Position numbers and translations under genes: made by a program | In this document: positions 1-7,961 of the stretch, in pieces | Numbering within the stretch: the stretch's first letter is position 1 | Layout: each line of letters begins with the position of its first letter | Assembly (NCBI RefSeq): GCF_000264945.2 | Contig: NZ_CP013070.1 | Location: 1,612,001 to 1,676,000 of the forward strand | Origin: Sphingobium indicum B90A | GTDB taxonomy: Bacteria > Pseudomonadota > Alphaproteobacteria > Sphingomonadales > Sphingomonadaceae | Length of the DNA stretch: 64,000 nucleotides | Direction of reading: 5' to 3' | The notes under the pieces: model-generated | Seen by the model: only the letters and a program-made list of their open reading frames with translations | What the model was told of the DNA's origin: nothing | The model's database searches: none

Positions 1-451
1 CTTCCTCCGCCTTTGCGGCCTTGCGACTTCCCTTTTTCAGGGAAGGATCAATCGGCTTCGGGATAGCATGGACAAGCGGTGGCACGTTCGTAAAATCAAA
101 ATGGCGGCGCACAGGATAATCCATGCGAACCAATGCGCCCGCCATCGCATAGCGGAATTGATCGCCGGTGAACGTCATTTGAGAGCCCATACCGGCGTCC
201 GTGCGACTCAAACAATCTCCATCCATCAGGCGCGACGCGCTATGCAGGATGACATCATTCGACAAATTGCTCAAAACGACCGCCCGCCCAAGAGCGGCAT
301 TATGCTTCATCACGCAATCGCCGAACTGAACAGTGATAGACCGTATCCTGTTGATTTCTTTTAATGACTGCGCTTTCGCAAATGCAGGCTTGGACCCGCA
401 CAGAGCCAACCCAACCACAACCGCGCCGATAATGGGTTGCGCGAACTTCAC
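1..451 (-). CDS. Small secreted protein of unknown function, 3' end outside window
   Basis: Read leftward from a GTG at 451, the frame stays open for 150 codons to the window edge, so the C-terminus is missing. The start VKFAQ is followed by a hydrophobic stretch and KPAFAKA, a convincing Sec signal peptide of about 25 residues, so a periplasmic or exported product is expected. Two cysteines follow (FGDC, DGDC), which could form a disulfide. The end visible here is rich in Lys and Ala. The GTG overlaps the nuoF stop as GTGA, implying translational coupling. No family recognised. It sits where nuoG would be expected next; any role in complex I is inference only. Confidence 0.72.
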   Translation of the reverse strand, partial: MKFAQPIIGAVVVGLALCGSKPAFAKAQSLKEINRIRSITVQFGDCVMKHNAALGRAVVLSNLSNDVILHSASRLMDGDCLSRTDAGMGSQMTFTGDQFRYAMAGALVRMDYPVRRHFDFTNVPPLVHAIPKPIDPSLKKGSRKAAKAEE

Positions 452-1764
452 TCCGCCGCCTCCATGACGGGGGCGCTACCCTTATTCTCATTGATCCGCC
501 GCTCGATCTCAGGCCGGAAGTGCCGGATCAGCCCCTGGATCGGCCAGGCCGCCGCGTCGCCCAGCGCGCAGATGGTGTGGCCTTCGACCTGCTTCGTCAC
601 CTGGAACAGCATGTCGATCTCGCCCTGGTCGGCGTCGCCCGACCGCAGCCGCTCCATCACGCGCCACATCCAGCCGGTGCCTTCGCGGCAAGGCGTGCAC
701 TGGCCGCAGCTTTCATGCTTGTAGAAATAGCTGAGCCTCGAAATGGCGCGAACGATGTCCGTCGACTTGTCCATGACGATGACGGCAGCGGTGCCGAGGC
801 CGGAACCCAGCGCCTTCAACCCATCGAAGTCCATGGGCGCGTCCATGATCTGCGCCGCTGGAACCAGCGGCACCGACGACCCGCCGGGGATCACCGCCAG
901 CAGATTGTCCCAGCCGCCGCGAATGCCGCCGCAATGCCGGTCGATCAGTTCCTTGAAGCTGATGCCCATCGACTCTTCGACGACGCAGGGCTTGTTCACA
1001 TGGCCGCTGATCTGGAACAGCTTGGTGCCCTTGTTGTTCTCCCGCCCGAAGCTGGAGAACCACGCCGATCCACGGCGCAGGATCGTCGGCGCGACCGCGA
1101 TCGATTCGACGTTGTTCACCGTGGTCGGGCAGCCATAAAGGCCCGCCCCCGCCGGGAAAGGCGGTTTCAGGCGCGGCTGGCCCTTCTTGCCTTCCAGGCT
1201 TTCGATCTGCGCGGTTTCCTCGCCGCAGATATAGGCGCCCGCGCCGCGATGGACGAAGACGTCGAAATCATAACCGGAACCGCAGGCGTTCTTGCCCAGG
1301 AAGCCCTTTTCATAGGCCTGCTCGACGGCAGCGAAGAGGACTTTCGCCTCATAGATGAACTCGCCGCGAATATAGATATAGGCGGCCCGCGCCCGCATCG
1401 CGAAACCGGCGACCAGCGCGCCCTCGATCAGCTTGTGCGGATCGTGGCGGATGATCTCGCGGTCCTTGCACGAACCCGGCTCGGATTCGTCGGCGTTGAT
1501 CACCAGGAAGCTCGGACGGCCGTCCTTGCTTTCCTTGGGCATGAAGCTCCACTTCATGCCGGTCGGGAAGCCCGCGCCGCCGCGACCGCGCAGGCCGGAC
1601 GCCTTGATGCGCTCGATGATCTCGTCCTGGCCGATTTCCAGCAGCTTTTTGGTATTGTCCCAGTCGCCGCGCTTCATCGCCGCGTCGATGGCCCAGTCCT
1701 GGAAACCGTAGACGTTGGTGAAGATGCGATCCTTGTCGGCAAGGGGTGCGATGACGTCGCTCAT
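448..1764 (-). CDS. nuoF: NADH-quinone oxidoreductase subunit F (NuoF)
   Basis: Peripheral-arm subunit of complex I that binds NADH and FMN and carries the N3 4Fe-4S cluster. The 438 residues match the family length. The nucleotide-binding glycine-rich segment [10 protein letters not shown] lies near residue 60, the FMN-site segment [11 protein letters not shown] near 175, and the cluster ligands CGQCTPC near 355 with a further Cys in HTICALGD near 400. One small oddity is Gln in GEETAQIES, where Leu is usual. It follows nuoE with a 154-bp gap holding a long inverted repeat, the only large gap in this nuo block, and its stop overlaps the start of the next small gene. Confidence 0.97.
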   Translation of the reverse strand: MSDVIAPLADKDRIFTNVYGFQDWAIDAAMKRGDWDNTKKLLEIGQDEIIERIKASGLRGRGGAGFPTGMKWSFMPKESKDGRPSFLVINADESEPGSCKDREIIRHDPHKLIEGALVAGFAMRARAAYIYIRGEFIYEAKVLFAAVEQAYEKGFLGKNACGSGYDFDVFVHRGAGAYICGEETAQIESLEGKKGQPRLKPPFPAGAGLYGCPTTVNNVESIAVAPTILRRGSAWFSSFGRENNKGTKLFQISGHVNKPCVVEESMGISFKELIDRHCGGIRGGWDNLLAVIPGGSSVPLVPAAQIMDAPMDFDGLKALGSGLGTAAVIVMDKSTDIVRAISRLSYFYKHESCGQCTPCREGTGWMWRVMERLRSGDADQGEIDMLFQVTKQVEGHTICALGDAAAWPIQGLIRHFRPEIERRINENKGSAPVMEAAE

Positions 1765-1785
1765 GCGGCCACTCCCAACTCAAAC

Positions 1786-1902
1786 CCGTTCGCCCTGAGT
1801 AGGGGCTGAGCGAAGTCGAAGACCCGTATCGAAGGGTCACGCGAAACATCTGTCCTTCGATACGCCACTTCGACAAGCTCAGCGGCTACTCTGGACGAAC
1901 GG
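1786..1902. repeat. Long imperfect inverted repeat between nuoE and nuoF
   Basis: The two arms begin CCGTTCG and end CGAACGG. The left arm carries GAGCGAAGTCGAAG and TATCGAAGG; the right arm carries the mirrored CTTCGATACG and CTTCGACAAGCTCAG. The transcript could form a long hairpin inside the nuo mRNA. A related but shorter hairpin (GAGCGAAGTCGAGAA) lies at 55000-55066, and a fragment (CTGAGCTTGCCGAAGG) sits inside another repeat near 50840. It looks like a REP-type element. Confidence 0.8.
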
Positions 1903-1918
1903 AGAATGTCGGCGGCCA

Positions 1919-2587
1919 TCACGCCCACTCCCCCCGATAATCATGATTCTCACCGACCATCTCCTTGAGCGTGGTCGGTCCGCCCTCCGGGCAACTCGTC
2001 TGCCGATCGATCTGCGGCCCGATCCTGGGCTGCTTGCCCACGGCCAGATCGTCCAGGATCGCGCTCATGCTGTCATAGGTCAGGTCTTCGAAATTATCGT
2101 CGTTGATCTGCACCATCGGCGCATTGGCGCAGGCGCCCAGGCACTCGACCTCGGTCAGCGTGAACAGGCCGTCGGGCGTCGTCCCGCCCTTCACCAGGCC
2201 CTTGTTCTTGCAGGCCGAGAAGACATCGTCCGATCCGCGCAGCATGCAGGGCGTCGTGCCGCAGACCTGCACATGATAGCGGCCCACGGGCGCGAGGTTG
2301 TACATGGTGTAGAAGGTCGCGACCTCGTAAACGCGCATGTACGGCATTTCGAGCTGGTCGGCGATATATTCCATCACCGGCACCGGCAGCCAGCCCTGGG
2401 TCTGCGTCTCCGCCCCCACCTGCCGCTGGGCGAGGTCCAGCAACGGCATCACCGCCGACTGCTGCCGCCCGGCGGGATAGCGGGCAATGACCTTCTTCGC
2501 CTGCTCGGCATTTTCGGCCGTCCAGGCGAACGCGCCCCAGCGCGCGCGCGTTTCGGCCTCGTCCGGGATATGAACTGCGTCAGCCAT
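1919..2587 (-). CDS. nuoE: NADH-quinone oxidoreductase subunit E (NuoE)
   Basis: Complex I subunit with the thioredoxin-like 2Fe-2S fold (cluster N1a), partner of NuoF in the NADH module. The four-cysteine pattern is present: CGTTPC near residue 110 and CLGAC near 150. At 222 residues it is somewhat longer than many NuoE, with a C-terminal tail beyond the cluster domain containing one extra Cys and ending near GENHDYRGEWA. The ATG overlaps the nuoD stop by one base (TAATG), so translation is coupled. The next gene, nuoF, lies beyond an inverted repeat. Confidence 0.96.
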   Translation of the reverse strand: MADAVHIPDEAETRARWGAFAWTAENAEQAKKVIARYPAGRQQSAVMPLLDLAQRQVGAETQTQGWLPVPVMEYIADQLEMPYMRVYEVATFYTMYNLAPVGRYHVQVCGTTPCMLRGSDDVFSACKNKGLVKGGTTPDGLFTLTEVECLGACANAPMVQINDDNFEDLTYDSMSAILDDLAVGKQPRIGPQIDRQTSCPEGGPTTLKEMVGENHDYRGEWA

Positions 2588-3822
2588 TAGCGGTCACATT
2601 CTCCAAACACGATGTCCATGGCGCCCAGGACAGCGGTTGTGTCGGCCAGCATGTGGCCCTTCATCATGAAATCCATCGCCTGAAGGTGGCTGAAGGCGGT
2701 CGGCCGGATCTTGCAGCGATAGGGCTTGTTGGAGCCGTCCGCGACCAGATAGACGCCGAACTCCCCCTTGGGGCTTTCGGTGGCCACATAGACTTCGCCC
2801 GCCGGAACGTGGAAGCCCTCGGTATAGAGCTTGAAGTGGTGGATCAGCGCTTCCATCGAGCGCTTCATTTCGCCGCGCTTGGGCGGCGCGACCTTGGTGT
2901 CGAGCGAGAGCACCGGACCTTCCGGCATCTGCGCCAGGCACTGCTTCATGATGCGGGCGGACTGGCGTACTTCCTCGACGCGGACCATGAAGCGGTCGTA
3001 GCAGTCGAAATTGGTGCCGACCGGAATGTCGAATTCCATCCGATCGTAGACGTCATAGGGCTGCGCCTTGCGAAGATCCCAGGCGATGCCCGAACCGCGC
3101 AGCATCGGTCCGGAAAAGCCCCATTTCAGCGCGTCTTCCTTGCTGACCACGGCTATGTCGACATTGCGTTGCTTGAAGATGCGATTGTCGGCCACCAGGC
3201 TGATCGCGTCCTCGAACAGGCGCGGCAGGCGGGTGTCGAGCCAGTCGGCAATGTCGGTGAGCAGCTTCAGCGGCACGTCCTGATGAACGCCGCCGGGCCG
3301 GAAATAGGCCGCATGCATGCGCGCGCCGGACGCCCGCTCATAGAAGTTCATGCAGTCTTCGCGCAACTCGAACAGCCACAGGTTCGGCGTCATCGCGCCG
3401 ACGTCCATGACATGCGAACCCAGGTTCAGCATGTGGTTCTTGATGCGGGTCAGTTCCGCGAAGAACACGCGCAGATATTGGGCGCGGATCGGCACTTCCA
3501 GATTGAGCAGCTTTTCGACCGCCAGCACATAGCTGTGCTCCATGCCCATGGGCGAGCAATAATCGAGCCGGTCGAAATAGGGCAGCGCCTGCAAATAGGT
3601 CTTGTGCTCGATCAGCTTTTCCGTGCCGCGATGCAGCAGGCCGACATGCGGGTCGCAGCGCTCGACGATCTCGCCGTCCAGCTCCATGACCAGGCGCAGA
3701 ACGCCGTGCGCGGCAGGATGCTGCGGGCCGAAGTTGATCGTGTAGTTCTGGATTTCCGTATCGCCCAGCGACGGGTCCGCCGCGTCGGTCACATGGTCCA
3801 GCTTTTCCAGATAGTCGGACAT
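2587..3822 (-). CDS. nuoD: NADH-quinone oxidoreductase subunit D (NuoD, 49-kDa type)
   Basis: Connecting-module subunit that forms the quinone-binding cavity together with NuoB; evolutionarily related to the large subunit of NiFe hydrogenases. The 411 residues cover the family. The N-terminal signature [13 protein letters not shown] and the following segment [15 protein letters not shown] are intact, and the C-terminal end DIVFGECDR is typical. The start overlaps the nuoC stop by one base (TGATG). NuoC and NuoD are separate genes here, as in other alphaproteobacteria, not fused as in E. coli. Confidence 0.97.
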   Translation of the reverse strand: MSDYLEKLDHVTDAADPSLGDTEIQNYTINFGPQHPAAHGVLRLVMELDGEIVERCDPHVGLLHRGTEKLIEHKTYLQALPYFDRLDYCSPMGMEHSYVLAVEKLLNLEVPIRAQYLRVFFAELTRIKNHMLNLGSHVMDVGAMTPNLWLFELREDCMNFYERASGARMHAAYFRPGGVHQDVPLKLLTDIADWLDTRLPRLFEDAISLVADNRIFKQRNVDIAVVSKEDALKWGFSGPMLRGSGIAWDLRKAQPYDVYDRMEFDIPVGTNFDCYDRFMVRVEEVRQSARIMKQCLAQMPEGPVLSLDTKVAPPKRGEMKRSMEALIHHFKLYTEGFHVPAGEVYVATESPKGEFGVYLVADGSNKPYRCKIRPTAFSHLQAMDFMMKGHMLADTTAVLGAMDIVFGECDR

Positions 3823-4715
3823 CAGGCCTTATCCTCGGGCTTGGCGGCACCCTGGCCCTGGTCGGCCTTTACCGAACCGGGGTTGTGCGCGGGCTCGACC
3901 ACAGCCTCGCCTTCGCTTGTCCTGGCGCCTTCAGGAACCGGCTTCGCCTCGGTCGGCTTGGCGGCTTCCTTGTTGGCCGGTTCGCCGGCGCCCGTTTCGG
4001 CCGTCTTTTCCGTCACCTTGGGCGTATCGCCCTTGGGCTCTCCCTTGGGCGCGGCGCCGGCGGCGGGCAGCGGAGCCGCGACAGGCGTCGGCGCGCCGGG
4101 CGCCTGCGGGGCCTTCTCGTCGCCCGGCAGCGCATATTGCGCGCCTTCCCAGGGCGACATGAAGTCGAAATTGCGGAAATCCTGCGCCAGCTTCACCGGC
4201 TTGTAGACGACGCGCTTGTCCTCTTCGGAATACCACATCTCGACATAGCCGGTCAGCGGGAAGTCCTTGCGCTGCGGATGGCCCTTGAAGCCATAGTCCG
4301 TCAGGATGCGGCGCAGGTCGGCATTGCCCTCGAAGATGACGCCGTACATGTCGAACACCTCGCGCTCCAGCCAGCCGGCGACCGGCCAGATGTGCGTGAC
4401 GGTGGGAACGGGCCTGTCCTCGTCGGTCGACACCTTCACGCGGACGCGGTGGTTCCGCGTGACGCTCAGCAGGTGGTAGCAGACCTCGAACCGCTCCGGG
4501 CGTTCCGGATAATCGACGCCGGCGATCTCCATAAGCTGCTGATATTGCGCCTTGTCGCGCAGCAGGACCATCGCGTCGGCCAGCTTTTCGCGAACCACGG
4601 TGAAGCTCAGTTCATCGGCATGGTCGACGGTGTCGACCAGCATCGATCCCAGCAGCCCGGCGATTTCCTGCGCGATCCCGTCGATGGTCGCGATCCTAGG
4701 AGCAGAATGACCCAT
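3822..4715 (-). CDS. nuoC: NADH-quinone oxidoreductase subunit C with long Pro/Ala tail (NuoC)
   Basis: 30-kDa-type subunit of the complex I connecting module. The conserved core runs to about residue 190 and contains the signature [10 protein letters not shown] followed by RRILTDYGF. After that come about 100 residues of low-complexity sequence rich in Ala, Pro, Lys, Glu and Thr, absent from short NuoC proteins. I chose the ATG at 4715 because it lies one base after the nuoB stop and gives the expected N-terminus MGHSAP; an in-frame TTG at 4727 would add four residues. The tail is probably disordered. Confidence 0.94.
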   Translation of the reverse strand: MGHSAPRIATIDGIAQEIAGLLGSMLVDTVDHADELSFTVVREKLADAMVLLRDKAQYQQLMEIAGVDYPERPERFEVCYHLLSVTRNHRVRVKVSTDEDRPVPTVTHIWPVAGWLEREVFDMYGVIFEGNADLRRILTDYGFKGHPQRKDFPLTGYVEMWYSEEDKRVVYKPVKLAQDFRNFDFMSPWEGAQYALPGDEKAPQAPGAPTPVAAPLPAAGAAPKGEPKGDTPKVTEKTAETGAGEPANKEAAKPTEAKPVPEGARTSEGEAVVEPAHNPGSVKADQGQGAAKPEDKA

Positions 4716-4716
4716 A

Positions 4717-5271
4717 TTAACGCTCAACCGTCCCGATCCGGCGGATCTTCCGCTGCAACTGCATCACGCCGTAAAGCAGGGCTTCGGCGGTCGGCGGGCA
4801 ACCCGGCACATAGATGTCGACCGGCACGATCCGGTCGCAGCCGCGCACTACCGAATAGCTGTAGTGATAATAGCCCCCGCCGTTCGCGCAGCTTCCCATC
4901 GAAATCACATATTTCGGATTGGACATCTGGTCGTAAACCTTGCGCAACGCGGGAGCCATCTTGTTGCACAGCGTTCCCGCGACGATCATCACGTCCGACT
5001 GGCGCGGGGACGCGCGCGGCGCGGCGCCGAAACGCTCCATGTCGTATCGGGGCATGTTGACGTGGATCATCTCCACCGCGCAGCAGGCGAGGCCGAAGGT
5101 CATCCACCACAGCGATCCGGTGCGCGCCCACTGGAACAGTTCCTCGGTCGACGTGACCAGGAAGCCCTTGTCGCTTACCTCGCTGTTCAGCGCGTCGAAG
5201 AAATGCTGGTCGGGCTGCGTCCCCGCGGGCAGCAAGGTGCCGGGCGCGGGCCGCTCAAGTTCTACTCCCAA
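4717..5271 (-). CDS. nuoB: NADH-quinone oxidoreductase subunit B (NuoB)
   Basis: Carries the terminal 4Fe-4S cluster N2 that passes electrons to quinone. Visible ligand motifs are [26 protein letters not shown] and VPGCPP. The frame has no suitable ATG upstream; a TTG at 5271, within the last codons of nuoA, gives [11 protein letters not shown], the N-terminus expected for this family, and 184 residues. The 10-base overlap with nuoA suggests coupled translation. An open frame extends further upstream, but that part only mirrors nuoA in another frame. Confidence 0.95.
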   Translation of the reverse strand: MGVELERPAPGTLLPAGTQPDQHFFDALNSEVSDKGFLVTSTEELFQWARTGSLWWMTFGLACCAVEMIHVNMPRYDMERFGAAPRASPRQSDVMIVAGTLCNKMAPALRKVYDQMSNPKYVISMGSCANGGGYYHYSYSVVRGCDRIVPVDIYVPGCPPTAEALLYGVMQLQRKIRRIGTVER

Positions 5272-5636
5272 TCGAGTGCTCCCTTCTTCCACGCATAGAC
5301 GAGGCCGAGCACCAGCTCCGCTATGAAGATCATCATCGTCGCCCAGCCCGCCCAGCCGATCTGGTCGAGGCTGACCGCCCAGGGATAGAGGAACGCCGCT
5401 TCCAGGTCGAAGATGATGAAGAGGATCGCGACGAGGTAGAATCGCACGTCGAACTGGCTGCGCGGTTCCTCGAACGCGGGAAAGCCGCATTCATATTCGC
5501 TGAGCTTGGCTGGGTCGGGCTGATGAGCCCCGGTCAGGCGGCCTACCAGCATCGGCAGGAACACGAATGCGCTGGAAAGCAGCAGGGCGATCCCGAGAAA
5601 TATCAGGATCGGCAGATATTCAGCTAGATCGACCAA
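5262..5636 (-). CDS. nuoA: NADH-quinone oxidoreductase subunit A (NuoA)
   Basis: Membrane subunit of complex I with three predicted transmembrane helices: near residues 8-30, 65-85 and 95-115. The conserved cytoplasmic-loop segment [11 protein letters not shown] and the helix starting [13 protein letters not shown] are present. No ATG is available. The TTG at 5636 gives [11 protein letters not shown] and is preceded by CAGGGG at a good distance; a TTG at 5654 would add six residues. It is the first gene of the leftward nuo operon, so the region up to 5765 should hold its promoter. Confidence 0.93.
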   Translation of the reverse strand: MVDLAEYLPILIFLGIALLLSSAFVFLPMLVGRLTGAHQPDPAKLSEYECGFPAFEEPRSQFDVRFYLVAILFIIFDLEAAFLYPWAVSLDQIGWAGWATMMIFIAELVLGLVYAWKKGALDWE

Positions 5637-5710
5637 CGGTATCCCCTGGGTCAATGAATAATGAGGCGCGCTTTAAGCCCGCTGCATATGCGAAGCAAGG
5701 CCCGGCGGCA

Positions 5711-5725
5711 TGAGAATGATTCGCA
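5711..5725. promoter_or_regulatory. Fur-box-like palindrome upstream of nuoA
   Basis: TGAGAATGATTCGCA matches 11 of the 14 specified positions of the TGATAAT-N-ATTATCA iron-box consensus and resembles classical Fur sites. It lies 75-90 bases before the nuoA start, in the only intergenic space that can hold the nuo promoter, since the gene on the other side ends here and reads the same way. Complex I needs many iron-sulfur clusters, so iron control is plausible. This is a sequence match only. Confidence 0.5.
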
Positions 5726-5765
5726 ACAATTGCGGCAACCTGATCACGCTACCAAAAGCAGGCCG

Positions 5766-6578
5766 TCAGCGCAGCGCTCCAGCCACCAACTTATGTAATT
5801 TGCTGTGGATGGCGTCGTTGCCCGCGATGACTTCCCTGCGCTCGATCGCCTGGTCGCCGCCGCGGAAATCGGACACGAAGCCGCCCGCCTCCCGCACCAT
5901 CAGCAGGCCCGCCGCCACGTCCCAGGGCTGCAAGCCGCTTTCCCAGAATCCGTCATAACGGCCGGAGGCGACATGGGCGAGGTCCAGCGAGGCCGCGCCG
6001 AACCGGCGGATGCCCGCCACCGAAGGACCGACCGCGCCGAAGATGCGCGTCCACTGCGCGAAATCGCCATGGCCCAGGAAGGGGACGCCGGTGGCGATCA
6101 CGCAATCGCCCAGGTCGCGCCGCGCCGACACGCGCAGCCTCTGGTCGTGCCGCCAGGCCCCCCGGCTCTTTTCCGCCCAATAGCTTTCGTCGGTGACGGG
6201 CTGGTAGATGAGGCCGGTCGTCACTTCCCGCCTGCCGCCGTAGAGCGGCTCCTCCACCGCGATGGAGATCGCGAAATGCGGGATGCCGTGGAGGAAATTG
6301 GTGGTGCCGTCCAGCGGATCGATGATCCAGCGCGGCTTGCTCGGATCGCCCGCGATCTCGCCGCCTTCCTCCAGCAGGAAACCCCAGTCGGGCCGCGCCT
6401 TCTGCAATTCCTCCACCAGGGTCTTTTCCGCCTGCTGGTCGGCCTTGGACACGAAGTCCGCCGGCCCCTTGCGCGACACCTGGAGATGCTCGACCTCGCC
6501 GAAGTCGCGGCGCAGCTTGGAGCCGGCCTTGCGCGCGGCGCGTTCCATCACGGTCAGAAGGCCAGAGTGCGATACCAT
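5766..6578 (-). CDS. Inositol monophosphatase family protein (SuhB-like)
   Basis: Mg2+-dependent, Li+-sensitive type phosphatase of the IMPase/FBPase superfamily; substrates range from inositol-1-phosphate to other sugar phosphates and cannot be told from sequence. The metal-site motif DPLDGTTNF near residue 90 is intact, EEGGE supplies the preceding acidic residues, and the C-terminal LQPWDVAAG motif near 215 is present. The 270 residues fit. The ATG at 6578 follows GGGAGACAAGAAA; the GGGAG lies at the very end of an intergenic repeat. It follows efp in the same direction with only that repeat between. Confidence 0.92.
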   Translation of the reverse strand: MVSHSGLLTVMERAARKAGSKLRRDFGEVEHLQVSRKGPADFVSKADQQAEKTLVEELQKARPDWGFLLEEGGEIAGDPSKPRWIIDPLDGTTNFLHGIPHFAISIAVEEPLYGGRREVTTGLIYQPVTDESYWAEKSRGAWRHDQRLRVSARRDLGDCVIATGVPFLGHGDFAQWTRIFGAVGPSVAGIRRFGAASLDLAHVASGRYDGFWESGLQPWDVAAGLLMVREAGGFVSDFRGGDQAIERREVIAGNDAIHSKLHKLVAGALR

Positions 6579-6586
6579 TTTCTTGT

Positions 6587-6722
6587 CTCCCCCCTCCCGC
6601 AAGCGGAAGGGGCCGGGGGTGGGCGGCCGCACCAGCGGCCTTTTTAAAAAAGGAAGGGGCGGAAAGGCTCGCTCACGCTCGCCGCCCACCCCCAACCCCT
6701 CCCGCCTGCGGGAGGGGGAATC
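6587..6722. repeat. Type-1 palindromic repeat filling the efp-suhB gap
   Basis: The element has two terminal hairpins, each CCCTCCCGC-loop-GCGGGAGGGG or a close variant, flanked by GGGGGTGGGC and GCCCACCCCC, around a central part containing GCTCGCTCACGCTCGC. Related copies lie at 9272-9406, 18430-18575, 40605-40752 and, apparently, in frame inside bkdB at 22003-22140. It starts a few bases after the efp stop and ends within the ribosome binding site of the next gene, so it is almost certainly transcribed. Confidence 0.85.
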
Positions 6723-6726
6723 GATA

Positions 6727-7290
6727 TCAGTCGGCGCGCTTCACATATTCGCGCTCATAGACGTCGACGACGATGCGCGTGCCGGTGACGATGTGCGGCG
6801 GCACCATGACGCGCACGCCATTGTCGAGGATGGCGGGCTTGTAGCTGGCCGAAGCGGTCTGGCCCTTCACCACGGCGTCGGCCTCGACCACGGTCGCCTC
6901 GACCGTTTCGGGAAGCTGGACGCTGATCGGGCGTTCCTCATACATTTCCAGCATGACCATCATGCCGTCCTGCAGGAAGGCGGCGGCATCGCCGACCAGA
7001 TCGGCGGCCAGATTGATCTGCTCATAGGTTTCCGTGTCCATGAAGACGAGCATGTCGCCCTCCGCATAGAGATATTGGAAATCCTTGGTGTCGAGCCGGA
7101 TGCGCTCTACCGTCTCGGCGGACCGGAAACGGACGTTGTTCTTGCGCCCGTCGATCAGGTTCTTGAGTTCCACCTGCATATAGGCGCCGCCCTTGCCGGG
7201 CTGGGTATGCTGGATCTTCACGGCGCGCCACAGGCTGCCGTCATATTCGATGTTGTTGCCGGGACGAATCTCGACGCCGCTGATCTTCAT
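6727..7290 (-). CDS. efp: Elongation factor P
   Basis: Translation factor that rescues ribosomes stalled on polyproline stretches. 187 residues, the standard length. The KOW-like domain I has the tip loop HTQPGKGGA with Lys at position 33, the residue modified in EpmA-type systems; the arginine of the rhamnosylated EarP type is absent. Domains II and III end with [18 protein letters not shown]. It is followed in the same direction by the inositol-phosphatase gene. No modification enzyme is visible in the window. Confidence 0.97.
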   Translation of the reverse strand: MKISGVEIRPGNNIEYDGSLWRAVKIQHTQPGKGGAYMQVELKNLIDGRKNNVRFRSAETVERIRLDTKDFQYLYAEGDMLVFMDTETYEQINLAADLVGDAAAFLQDGMMVMLEMYEERPISVQLPETVEATVVEADAVVKGQTASASYKPAILDNGVRVMVPPHIVTGTRIVVDVYEREYVKRAD

Positions 7291-7391
7291 GGGAAGAGCC
7301 TGCCTATATGTCTGAAGGTGAAAAGAGCCGGCCTCTGGAGGCTGGCCGCGCCCTTACATGGCCGAAGGCGAAAGGGCAAGGGGGCAGCCGC

Positions 7392-7961
7392 CTATCGCCG
7401 CCTGGCCAGCAGGGGATAGGGATTGACCGGCCGCCCCCCATGCCATGCTTCGCCCGGCGCCATCTCATGCACCGCGAAGTGCAGATGCGGCGCCGCCGGA
7501 TCGGCATTGCCGCTGCTGCCGACGCTGGCGATCCGCTGTCCGCGCCGCACCGCCTGCCCTTCCGCAAGACCCGGCGCATAGCCGTCCAGATGCGCATAAT
7601 AATAGATGCGCCGCCCGTCGGAGGAGCGCTGATAGACGGTCCGCCCGCCCTCCTCGCTCCAGAACAGCTTTTCGATCCGCCCGTCCGCCGCCGCCAGCAC
7701 CGCCCTGCCCCGCGCCGCCATGATGTCGATGGCGTCGTGCGGCCTCGCCCCGCTCGCCCGCGCCTGGGCGAAAGTGTCGCTGAGCGCGGTGGGCGGCACC
7801 CCCTCCACCGGGATCAGCAAAGGCCCCGCATCCGCAGCGGCGGGCCGCGAGGGAAGCATCGGAACCGGCGCGTCGGCGGGGACGATCCGCACGCAGAATT
7901 TCAGAAAGCCGGCGCAGAACAGGACGGCCAGACCGATTCCGGCCCAACCGCGCGCCCTCAT
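7392..7961 (-). CDS. M23 (LytM-type) peptidase, membrane anchored or exported
   Basis: Putative zinc endopeptidase acting on peptidoglycan cross-links. After MRARGW comes one hydrophobic segment (residues 6-24), a signal anchor or signal peptide. The catalytic domain shows the first zinc motif HDAID (His-x3-Asp) near residue 95 and the second, HLHF, near 165. At 189 residues it is a compact single-domain member. The ATG at 7961 overlaps the stop of the upstream L,D-transpeptidase gene (ATGA), so the two wall enzymes are co-translated. It could also be a catalytically inactive activator, but both metal motifs are intact. Confidence 0.88.
   Translation of the reverse strand: MRARGWAGIGLAVLFCAGFLKFCVRIVPADAPVPMLPSRPAAADAGPLLIPVEGVPPTALSDTFAQARASGARPHDAIDIMAARGRAVLAAADGRIEKLFWSEEGGRTVYQRSSDGRRIYYYAHLDGYAPGLAEGQAVRRGQRIASVGSSGNADPAAPHLHFAVHEMAPGEAWHGGRPVNPYPLLARRR

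Noticed and set aside
520..1809. Open frame of about 430 codons opposite nuoF
   Set aside because: Antisense shadow of an unambiguous nuoF; low-complexity composition, no start signal.
5745..5762. TTGGTAGCGTGATCA on the minus strand near nuoA, similar to the xylX palindrome
   Set aside because: Only the left half matches well; the right half is different, and there is no reason for sugar control at nuo.
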